A stretch of DNA of 64,000 nt from Phymorhynchus buccinoides (Eukaryota > Mollusca > Gastropoda > Neogastropoda > Raphitomidae). Below are positions 45,101 to 57,100 of this stretch, piece by piece (position 1 is the stretch's first letter; each line of letters starts with the position of its first letter). Made by a program: the position numbers and the translations under genes. The notes below the pieces were generated by a model. The model was not told the origin of the DNA and did not search any database. It saw only the letters and a program-made list of their open reading frames with translations. The stretch is taken from assembly GCA_017654935.2 (NCBI GenBank), contig CM065691.1:23017786-23081785 (forward strand), written 5' to 3'.

Positions 45101-48099
45101 TGCGCCTTATAATATGACTAGTAATTTAGAAAGGAACTGTTAAAGCAAAATCTGAATTTTGTGTAAATTCTGGGGGTTAATCAGGTGCGCCTTATAGTCC
45201 GAAAAATGCGGTAAGTGTATACCACATTTTTCAGACTATAAGGCAATACTTCCTTTCCTGACTTGAGACCCCTGCACCATATAATATGACTTTACACACA
45301 CATAAAAAAGTTTGAATATACAAAGAGTTTGGAAGCCGTTTTTTTACTCCAACCCTTTCATCTACACTACAGATGAGGATCATTGTGAACTCACTCACTG
45401 CCTTTGTTTTACCATACTTAGCACTTCCCACCTTCCACCTTTTCACTTTCCAGGTGGGCAGTGAAAACGCTGGCTTAATTCTATGCAAGCCGGCAGGGTT
45501 CGTACAGATTTTTCATACCAAAATTCACAAACTTTCAAAGACCCTTTCAAAGACCCTTTATCCTATTTTCAAAGACCTCTTTCGACATACAATCCCAATC
45601 AAGTTTATAAACTGAAAAACAACAACATTCTTTTCTATTTGATGATGATTGCTTCGATCATGATCATTCAAGTTGCACCTGCGTAGCCAAAAGACCCATA
45701 TATAGCGAAGGGAAGTAACTCTCAACCAATCGAGGATGTCTGCTAGCAGAACTATATCGTCGAACCGCGGATATCAGAAAATAAACCAAATTAAATGGCT
45801 TTTCTTAATTCTGGAAGCAAACAAAAAAAGTTTTATGGCGTCAATGACTTTTTCACAAACCATTTCACAATTTTCACAGACCACAGCCAATTTTCAAAGA
45901 CTTTGAAAGACTTGAAAATGGCACTCCATTTCTCAAAGACTTTCAAAGACCTTCAAAGACTGTGCGAGCCCTGCAAGGTTCTTGGCTGCGAAGTAATCAT
46001 TCTTTGTGACATTTAGGCTTTTTGCACACATGCACAAGATAACTCTACCCATCGGTGATGGACACAATGTTCATGAGGCACCTCATTACCCTGTATAGAT
46101 AAAACTTTGTTCGTTTGTTCGTTCATGCTGCGGGGGTTGATGCCCCCCTTTTCCCCCTCATATGCGCACGCACACACACACACATGCAGCGCCTGTACAC
46201 ATACACACACTCAATACTGACAGGTTTTCATGGGTATTTTTGTCCGACTCTGAAATTCGACCATACTACTGTGGAACCTCCCTTATAAGAACACAACACC
46301 CCCCCCCCCCCATATAAAACTCCCTCCTACTTAAGACCTACTTCGCTGAGACATCATCCTTCTTTGTCAGCATTCAAATTACCTCCCTTATTATACAACT
46401 CCCTCCCACTTAACCCCTTGACTGTCAGAGAATTTAATTTTTTTTTTTTTTTTACAAATCATGCCATGAAAAAGACAACTGATAGAGCCAATCTGGCAAA
46501 ACGGTCTGGGGATATAACTCTCTTGACTGTGTTAGAGCAAAAGCAAGCATATCAGAGTTATTCCTCTTCATCTGATGACGTCATCAGTGATGTTATCAAG
46601 TCAGTACGTGATACGCTATATATATACGCTGCAGTTGTTCGACCTCTTTTGAAGAAACCCTCTCTTGACCCTGAAAACCTGAAAAACTACCGACCTGTCT
46701 CCAACTTGTCTTTCCTCTCTAAGATCATTGAAAAGATTGCACTTCTCCAACTCCAAAATCACCTCGACCGCAACAACCTACTCTATTCCTTGCAGTCTGC
46801 CTATCGCACTGGACACAGCACAGAAACCGCTCTGTTGAAGATAGTAAACGATCTTCTGTCTGCTCTTGATGGTGGTCAGGTTTCTCTGCTCTCTCTTCTA
46901 GACCTGTCTTCTGCCTTTGATACCATCGATCACTCCACCCTCCTCTCTAGACTTCAACATACTTTTGGCATCTCTTCTAATGCACTGACATGGTTTCACT
47001 CGTACCTCTCCGGTCGTACTCAAGTTGTCTCTGTCAACGGCTTCTCTTCAAGTTCAGCCGATTTGAAGCATGGAGTTCCCCAGGGATCTGTTCTGGGTCC
47101 CATTCTTTTTGTTCTATACACTCAACCTATTTCTGACATTGTGGCCCATCATGACATTTACCATCACTGCTTCTCTGATGACAACCAAATCTACACCTCT
47201 GGTGATATCTCTATACTCCCCTCCATCATTGAACGTACACAGCTATGTATTTCTGACATCAAGGCATGGATGACTTACAACAAGCTCCAGCTAAACAACG
47301 ACAAAACTGAACTGATTTTCATTCTATCAAAAAGGCTCATGTCTACAATCTCTGTCCCTACTTCTGTCCAACTTGGAAACTCTCTCATTCAGACCTCTAC
47401 TACCGTGCGCAATCTAGGCGTTGTACTGGACCAGACACTCTCTTTTCAAAGTCAAATTTCTTCTGTCTGCCGTGCTTGCTATTTGGAGCTTCGGCGCATC
47501 AGTTCTGTACGTCATCTTCTGTCTGAAGAAGCCACCAAAACCCTCATTTCTGCCTTTGTTCTTTCAAGACTTGATTACTGTAATTCTCTCCTTGCTGGCT
47601 GCCCACAAAATCTCCTGATTAAATTGCAGAAAGTCCAAAATAATGCTGCTCGCCTCGTCCTGAAATGCCCGAGGACCTCTCATGTTTCTCCTTTGCTTCA
47701 ATCTCTCCACTGGCTCCCTGTTGAAAAGCGCATTGAGTATAAACTCTCTCTATTATGTTACAAGTCGCTTAATGGTTTGGCCCCATCATATCTCTCTGAT
47801 CTTCTATCGATTTATACTCCCACTAGACTGCTTCGCTCCTCCTCTGACACTCACGTTCTGCAGATCCCCCGTTTCCGTGCCAGAACTCTTGGCGAACGTT
47901 CTTTTTCTTTCCAAGCTCCCTCCTCCTGGAATGGCCTCCCTTCTGCACTCCGAACCTCAAACAGCCTCTCTTCTTTCAAGTCCTCCCTCAAAACAACTCT
48001 CTTCAAAACATAATCTTTCTCATCCTCCTCCTGCAAAGGTTATCCGTTGAGTCATGTGTGTGTGTGTGTGTGCGTGCGTGTGTGTGTGTGTGTTTTGTT

Positions 48100-48157
<58 letters not shown>

Positions 48158-51100
48158 ACCTTAAGTTCGTGTGAGTGTTTTGTGTGTTGTCCAGCTTTTC
48201 ATTTTGTTAGTATTGTTTTTATCATGATTGTAAGCGCTTAGGGCTTTTGTTAAGATTAAGCGCCCTAAATATTCATTATTATTATTATTATTATTATATG
48301 GCAGTCAAGGGGTTAAGACCTTATTTTGGATGATTTTTCAAAGTCTTAAAAGGGATGTTCCACTGCAGTACCAAAAAGATCAAACAGATGATTGTGACTG
48401 CTTTAACCCTTTTGCCGCCAGCCATTTTTCAGCAAAAAAAATTCCGTTACATTTACCTGGATAAAGAAGAGTTGGCAATACCGAGAATCCCCCTATAACA
48501 TAATATCAAAAAAGACCTTTCCTCATCTTCCCTAAATTAACAACATAAGATAATCGCACAACAGATCCTAATTTCATGCCTTTTAAGTGACATAGTTAAA
48601 TCGGTGTGGTGCAAAAATGCGACAACAGCGGCAAAAAGGGTTAAGGGAAGAAGTAGGGGAAGGATCCTACCCACCGGTGACGGACACGATGTTCATGAGG
48701 CGGCGCATGCTGCGTGGGTTGATGTCGCTGAAGTAGTCGCTGCGGGCGAAGGTGTTGGACAGGTCGAAGGAGGAGGCATACATCTGGGGCTGGGACCCCG
48801 ACAGCCCCTCCGCCCGCCCCGCCTTCCTCCACACGTTGCTCTTGCTCTCCACGCTGATGATCGACTCTTGCTGTCAAAACCACGAAGAAACGGACACCAA
48901 TGAATGTTAGGAAAGGTCAAATGTTGTGCTCCCCCCGCCTTCCTCCGCACGTTGCTCTTGCTCTCTACGCTGATGGTCGACTCTTGCTGTCAAAATCACG
49001 AAGAAACGGACACCAATGAATGTTAGGAAAGGTCAAATGTTGTGCTCCCCCCGCCTTCCTCCGCACGTTGCTCTTGCTCTCTACGCTGATGGTCGACTCT
49101 TGCTGTCAAAACCACGAAGAAACGGACACCAATGAATGTTAGGAAAGGTCAAATGTTGTGCTCCCCCCCCGCCTTCCTCCGCACGTTGCTCTTGCTCTCT
49201 ACGCTGATGGTCGACTCTTGCTGTCAAAACCACGAAAGAAACGGACACCAATGTTAGGAAAGGTCAAATGTTGTGCTCCCCCCGCCCCCCCCCCTCCGCA
49301 CGTTGCTCTCTACGCTGATGGTCGACTCTTGCTGTCAAAACCACGAAAGAAACGGACACCAATGTTAGGAAAGGTCAAATGTTGTGCCCCCCCCCCCCCC
49401 CCCCCTTGCTCTCTACGCTGATGGTCGACTCTTGCTGTCAAAACCACGAAAGAAACGGACACCAATGTTAGGAAAGGTCAAATGTTGTGCCCCCCCCCCC
49501 CCCCCCCCCTCGCTCTTGCTCTCTACGCTGATGGTCGACTCTTGCTGTCAAAACCATGAAAGAAACGGACACCAAAGTTAGGAAAGGTCAAATGTTAGGA
49601 AAGGTCATAGTCTTCCGCAAAAGTTCATGATTTCTTGTTACTGTAGAAAATAATTCATTGTACAGTTCTTAGTGTATTATTGGCTCCTACTATAAGCTGA
49701 TCCAATCTACAGACAACATTGCCCCACAGCACTCACATGCGTCAGCTTCATCCCAGTCCTCTCCCTGCTGTCGTCATGGTTGACACTCTCCTGGTGTTGT
49801 AGCCAAACCACAGACAACATGAACCCACATAACTCACATGCGTCAGCTTAACGGCGGTCCTCTCCCTGCTGTCGTCGTGGTTGACACAACATGAACCCAC
49901 GTAACTCACATGCGCCAGCTTAACGGCGGTCCTCTCCCTGCTGTCGTCATGGTTGACACTCTCCTGGTGCAGGGCTCCCAGGAACCCCCATTCAGGGGTC
50001 TATGAAGCACTAAAACTCTAAAGGACCCTCTAAAAGAACATGCAGGGGGTCCTAGAAAATAGAAAAACATTCTTTTAAGCATTCACAATGCCACTGGGAC
50101 CCTCTATCCTGCCTCTAGGATCCTCTATACAGTCAGTGAAGGAGTCCCTGGGACCTCTTGTTTTGCGGGGAGATTGGGAGCCCTGAACATGAACCCACAA
50201 CACTCACATGCGTCAGCTTAACAGCGGTCCTCTCCCTGCTGTCGTCGTGGTTGACACAACATGAACCCACGTAACTCACATGCGTCAGCTTAACGGCGGT
50301 CCTCTCCCTGCTGTCGTCATGGTTGACACAACATGAACCCACACCACTCACATGCGTCAGTTTAACGGCGGTCCTCTCCCTGCTGTCGTCATGGGTGGCA
50401 GTCTCTTGGTGCTGCATGCGCAGGCCCTGGGTCTGCAGGTAGAAGGGCAGGTGCACCACGTTGCGCAGGTAGTCGAACCCGTTGACGTTGGAGTCGTGGT
50501 AGGCAGAGCGCAGGTTGTGCTCGATGCCCTTGATGATGATGTGGGGGTCCACGGCCAGGATGGTGATGAAGGGGGTGCCGTCATCGCTGAACAGCGACTT
50601 CACTGTGTCCAGCACTTGCAGCACCTGGCATCGGCATCGTCATCAGGGCTCCCATGGACCCCGATTTGGGGGTCTATGAAGCACTAAAATTCTACAGGAC
50701 CCTCAAAAAGAATGCGCAGGGCGTCCCAAGGATGCACTAGAAAAATTATTTTTAGCATTCGCAATGCCACTGGGACCCTCTATCCCGCCTCTAGGACCCT
50801 CCATACTATAAGTGAAGGAGTCCCTGGGACCCCTTGTTTTGCGGGACGATTGGGAGCCCTGATCATCCTCACCCATGCCCACCACAAGCATTTGCCAATT
50901 TTGTCTTTCGAAATCAGTGCATGAAGTAGGTCTCTAGATGTATAAGGGAGTCACCTAGTTATTTGAACGGATCTCTCTTCAAATTTTGTTTTGTTTTAAA
51001 CCATGCATCAGATTAACATTGGCCACGTTTAGTGGCACACTTGTCTGAAACCCAGTGCGTCAGATGGCAGTTTTGAGAGTCAGCGACGCAAATATGTGTG

Positions 51101-54100
51101 TCCAAATTACCGTATTTTACGGACTACAAGGCGCAACTGATTATAAGGTGCTCCCCCCAAATTTTACACAAAATTCAGATTTAGTTATGACAGTTGGTTT
51201 TTTACTATATTATCAGTCACATTATAAGGCGCGGGGGTCTCAGTCTAGGAAAAAAAGTATCGCCTTATAGTCCGTAAAATATGGTAACTCTAGATAACTA
51301 GTAGCAGCAGAAGAACAAGTACTAGAAGTAGCAGTGATTTACTCTCATCGCATAGAGCTGTCCTTACCAACACACCTGTCGCCCTCCCTTCTCCCCTCCC
51401 TTCTCCCCTCCTCTACACACACACTAGCAACTCTGTACTTTCAGACCTGCCAACCCCCTAACAGACCAAAGAGGAATATTTGTAGCAAGAAAGAGGAATT
51501 TGTGGGAGCTAAGAGGAATTTTGACGTGGCATCTTACCTTTCGCGCATAAACATAATTTGAAGCAAGCAATTTTCATCCTTGTGAACTTATCTTGTTTAA
51601 AACAAGTCTTGTCTGGAAGTGTCACAACTATTCATAACACAATAGAAGCTTTTGGTTTGTTCCTCTGCCCTTTTTATTTGGGCAGACCGAGATGGTTGAT
51701 GCCATAGATGGCTTAAATAATAAGACTTGGAAGGAAGATATGAATCAATTTAAGTTCATCTTTGTTCTCCTTTCCTTTTGACTTGAAAAAGTCAGTAACG
51801 GTGGAAGTTTGTAGTTTTGATAAGACACAGAGAAGCAATGTGGCATTTGATGTCTTGACACCCTCCATAGGAGACTTTTAACACTATTGTGACTGACGCT
51901 GCCTCGGCCTATTCTCCGTGCAGGCCCAGCCCTGCCACGACCCTCTTTATAGAAATTGGGTGGTTGTAAACAAACGCGTCTTACGAAGCTGAATGATGTC
52001 CTTTTGCAACCAAATTTTGTATACTTGCTGAAAAAAGGCTGCCGAATTCGTCTGTTTATTTTTTAAGTTGATAGGAATAACGCTTTTTACATGCCGACTT
52101 GAAAAATGGGGAAAAACAGGGGAAAACGACACCCCCTGCCGCCACCCCTACCACGACCAACACTCAGTCTCTTGTTTTGTACTAGTACTACTAGACACAC
52201 TAGCTTCGTTTTCATGCTCCTCCTCGCTACTTTCATCATTTTCTGAGTCAGAAAACGAGTATGTTGGATTGTTATCATCAGGTTCATCCAAATCCAGAAG
52301 GTGGAGAATCTCCTCTCTCATTAGACCACGATGGTTTGGCATTTTCGTTTGTAATTGGCGTCAAATCGGCGATTGAACACAAAGAAATGGAAGAAAACGG
52401 AAGTGAGCTTAAAGGGAAACTACTCGCGAAAGAAAGGAAAACTGTGGTCGAGAGTTTTGCATGAGTTTTCTACATTATATCGTTGGGCAACTTTAAACGC
52501 GGCCTGGCAGTGCGTGATGTTCAAGGGCCGCGACTCCAAACGCGGCCCACCGTCAATGTGTTAAGTGTAGTGAGCACATTGTACATCAAGCATGATGCAC
52601 ACTTTCCTGATCTCTGAATGCACAGATACTGTTCCATGTAATCTTGGCAGAAATACTGGTTTATTCTCTTTCTTTTCTCCCCAGAGTCTCACACATCGAT
52701 GTGTCAATCGCCATCTTGATGGAAGTGCACAAACCGAAACTGGAAAGTCGGTTATACGCATAGAAGCTGTGTTGCTCTGTATATAAGACGATGAATTTGT
52801 GTGTTCAAATTTTTTTTTTTTATAGTTTTGAAAGCGGAATTTTATGGACTTTAGCGGAAGGGCGGAAGAAATGTAGAATGAGCGGAAAGGTTGGCAGGTC
52901 TGTACTTTAGTCACCCCTCTCATGTTCACGACCCTCTATCTAGTATACGTCTTTGAGCTTTATGAAAATCCAAGGCTGATCCTAACCCTATCTCTTTCAA
53001 AAAAATGGTACAATATTGCTGCTCACATAAAAAATTCAATGCAAAAGTTTAAGGGTGGGGTGGGGTTGAGACTAAATCACAAGATGGCCCGCCCACCCAC
53101 CTTGTCCTGCTCGCAGCTGTCGAGGCCGTCGACGATGACCACCAGGCGTGTCTGGTCGTCGGTGAAGGCATCCATGCACATCACCATGTGGCTCATCAGC
53201 TCCACCTCCTGCTTCAGGCGCTGCAGGAACCCGTCCATCTTCAGACTGTCCACCTGCACACAAGAATGCAGTCAGATTCCTCCTCTTCTTCTTCATCTTC
53301 TTCTGCATTCCCAGGCCAGAAGGCCATAATGGGTAAAGTACGTATGTGTCTGTTTTTCAGTTTTCACTGGTCTCCCTGCTTGCGTACAGCCAACACATTC
53401 CAATTTCGGACGAGTTCAAAGGAGAAAAGTTATTTGGAAGATTTTTGGGGAACAATTCAACAAAAGGCAGGAGAATAGGCCAATAAGTCAGAAAGATAGT
53501 ATTAATGACAATAAGCAAAATAAAAAGGCAGAGTCAAAGAGAATGGCAGATTAGAGGAAGCTACACACACAGAACTTCCAGAAGATGTGGGAACTATTTT
53601 TACGAAACTTGTGATGTGATATTTGCAAGCATGTTTTGATCAGTTTCTGTTGTGTGGTAAACTTTGTTTGTTATTGTTTTTGGCAATAAAGTTAGTAGCT
53701 GTCTCGGCTGAGAGTGCAGTCCGCAGGTCAAATAGCTAGGGCACAAAGAGTTAAAGTAGACACTGGCATCAGAATAGTTTGAAGTCCAATCCTCTGAAAA
53801 CAAGGGTCATCAAGGCCCTAGTCTATTGTAGGACAACACTGAAATCAGTTCCCAACATGACCAAAAAGGCTTTATGCAGTGATAAATCACTTTAAAATGC
53901 TGTTTAACAGAAAAGATAACATTCAATTTGAAGTCGAAACCTCTGACAGTAGAAGCCAATTCTCTGTCAGAAATTCTTAATCCTCTGAAATTTGCAAATC
54001 CTCCGACAATTCTGATAACTGTTAAGACAATGCTTTTACCAACTCTTTTGCAACATTCTACACATATTTCACGAAAATCATTGATATCCGTTACCCCACC

Positions 54101-57100
54101 CCATCTAATCAGAATGGCCCGGTCAATAGAATGGAACGCGTCTCAAAAGCTAATGTTCGTTACCCATTTTCCTACGAGATTCACAAGAGCCGTTGTTTCC
54201 TGAAACTTGTCTTTGCTTTTGTTCTTAGGGAGAGGCAAAAGGATGTAACATAAAAGGCGTGAGACGGCATGTTGTCAGACACCTCATTTACATTTTTTTC
54301 AGACTCGTCCCGCTCTTGCTGACCTGATCGGCGGCTTTGAGCACGCGCCGCTTCTGCGAGGAGACGAGGGCCATGAGCGTCTGGGCCCAGGTGTAGATGT
54401 TGCCCACCAGGGTGAGGGTGAGGACGACGGCGATGGTGATGAGCACGCTGTCCACCGCGATGTACTGCTTGATGCTGAAATTCATCAGCAGGGCCACGCC
54501 CGCAGCCACGCACAGCAACACCAGAAGAACCAGCAAGAAGTACGGCACGCAGCACAGCGACTTGAAACGCCCTTTTCTTTTGCGATCTGAGAATATGGGG
54601 AAAAAAAGCAAGCGTTTTCACACTTGTGGATCATTGTATAAATGATACACACAATACTTATTATTATTATTCATCGATTGCTGTCATTGGTCTTCTGTCA
54701 TACTACATGGTTCGTACACATCTGTGTAAAAAACATTCCAGGACTTTTCCAGGACCAGGTTTCTAAATTTCAAGGACTCAATCTGGCAGACCAGTTAATG
54801 TTGGTTACGTTCCCGCCTTCTTGAAGCTAACAGAACTTTTGCTTGTGCTTCTGGCCTTGACAATGGCTTTTTAAAACCCTCTCACCCATGCTGGCGATGT
54901 CAAAGTTCTTTTTGCACACTGTGCAGCTTCCCGTTTTGAACCATCTGTTGACGGAGCTAACCAGCTCTAATATTTATTTTTTTTTGCAGCCAAACATCGT
55001 TGAATATGCAGTCTCCTTTAGTGGAAAACGGAAGTATGGTAAAGGGAAGTAACTTCAGCTGCAGACAACTCACGCAAATGTTGTCTGCTATGATTGCGTT
55101 ATCGGTATGACCTTGAAAGTCATTTTTTTTTCCACTTGAATGTAGTTTTAACCTTCAATATTTTTTGTGGAGGACAGATTTTGACTTTGATGGTTTGAGA
55201 TTAAGGATGTGGTCAGACGATTTTCAAAATTCCAGGAGTTTTGGGGCCTTTGCTGTTTTTGAAGCACTTTTCAAGCCCTGGAAAAGGCCATGTCAATTTC
55301 CCCGGACTTTTCAAGGTTTCAAGGAACCTGTATGAACCCTGCATATAAATCCAGATGGGTCATGCTGCTTTTGTGCACCTAACTACTTCTAGTTCGGTCC
55401 AGCATGTCCGTCTTTGGCTGGCTTGGATTCTGAGTTTCCCTCTCCTAGGAATGTTGCCTGCCACAGCTGACGAGTCCCTCCTGCCCATCATGGGTTTGAA
55501 ATCAGAGTTTGCCTTCTCCTGGATAGCCTGCCAAGGCTTACAATCTCCTTCTACCCATATACACACTCTCTCTTTCTCTCTCTGGCATTATTATATACAT
55601 TACCAACAATTCAACTCCCCCTGCCTCTTTATTTTTCGTATTATTCCTTTCCCGTTCTCCTTACATTTTTCTGTCCGTCTCTTTTGGTTTTCGACAACCT
55701 GTTTATTTCTCTCTCTCTGTTGACTCACACTCTATGGGCTTGAATACAAGGAAGTCTGGTGATGATAAAGCTATACTCCTGTTCTACTGCCTGACACAAT
55801 CCCACCTTTAAGTTTGAATATCGGGGAATTTGTATGGGAGTCATACCTAGCCCCCAAAAAAAAAATCCAGGTAAAAATGACCACCTTTGATGCTCGATTT
55901 GTGGGAAACCAAAGGAAACTGCGTGGTGCGGTTTATGCAGAACGATTTCTCTCAGTGACCTCTATGCATTTTTAGAGAGAACATTCTTTAGGTCAGGGGG
56001 CCTTTAACACTCTTCTCTCTCTGGATTTCTATCCATCTCTGCTCTCTCTCTCTCTCTCTCTCTCTCTGTCTGTCTCTCTCTCTCTCTCCAGAGATGAGAT
56101 TCTCAGAAAACCAAAGAGGAGAAAAAAAAAGAAGCTGTGAGTCCGGGGCCTGGTGTAAGGTTACATCAGCAAATGGATAACTTTCGCTTTCAGCTTTGCA
56201 AACTGCAGAGCAACGATCAAATAGAGCGGTCTCGGCGGCCCCAAAGCAGTAACCGGAAATGTCCATTTGAGAATGAATCAATTGAAAACAAAATATCAAT
56301 CGAACTTCTTGCCGCATTTATGATTCAACACAAAACCTAACACCCCTACCCCTACCCCCCAATTTTCTCAATGTATTTACACTGATCTAAAAAATGACCC
56401 CTGGGGCTATCAAAAAGGAGGAAATCCTCCAAATCGGAGGGAAAATCTCATCTCTGCTCTCTCTCTCAGCTGACTCACTTTCTGCAGGCTTGAACACGCG
56501 GAACAGCCTGGTGACGATGAAGCCGTACTCTTGTTCCACTGCCTGACACAGGGTGCCGATCATCGCGGCTAGCGCCTTCTCCCCACCGACACTGGTTAAA
56601 CGTGTGGTGTCGGAAAACAAAAACCTACACACACACACACACAAGTACGATACAAAAAAAGCGTCAAATAATTATTTTGCCCTCAATAAACATCAGTTTG
56701 ACTGAACTTCACATACATACACACACACGCTTAGTTTACACACACGCTTAGTTGGATCTTAGTTGTGGAAGAAAAATGTCAATTTTTACAAACATTTCAC
56801 TGCACATATTTTTTTCTCATGAAATGTTACATCAAAAAGATCACATGCAGACACACGCACACACAAACAAGCTTCCAATATCAGGCATGAGATTGAGAAC
56901 TTATGATTTAGGCTGAAAAGTGGCTGAAAAAAGGCTGAAGTCCCCTGAAACTGAAGTTTCTTTTAAGTTATTTCTAAGCCTTAAAAATAACATTAAAAGT
57001 AGAACTGATAAATTTCGTTCATTTCTATTCACATATAACAAGTATTTCTATTCTCAATTCATCTCTTTTTGGTGTAAAAATTACCTCTGGGGCCAACAAA

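Larger units (their letters stand above)
46268..48365. mobile_element. CAGTGGAACC-type MITE, outer layer of a three-level nest
   Basis: Left end CTGTGGAACCTCCCTTATAA; right end AAAAGGGATGTTCCACTG. Interior CCCACTTAAGACC is split at TTAA by a family C MITE. Confidence 0.82.

Noticed and set aside
46364..46625. N-terminal part of the 549-codon frame as LINE protein
   Set aside because: This part is MITE sequence read in the same frame. Reverse transcriptase similarity starts only at about 46630.
53928..54203. Plus-strand 91-codon frame
   Set aside because: Its left part lies in a MITE and the rest in intron. No domain or splice support.
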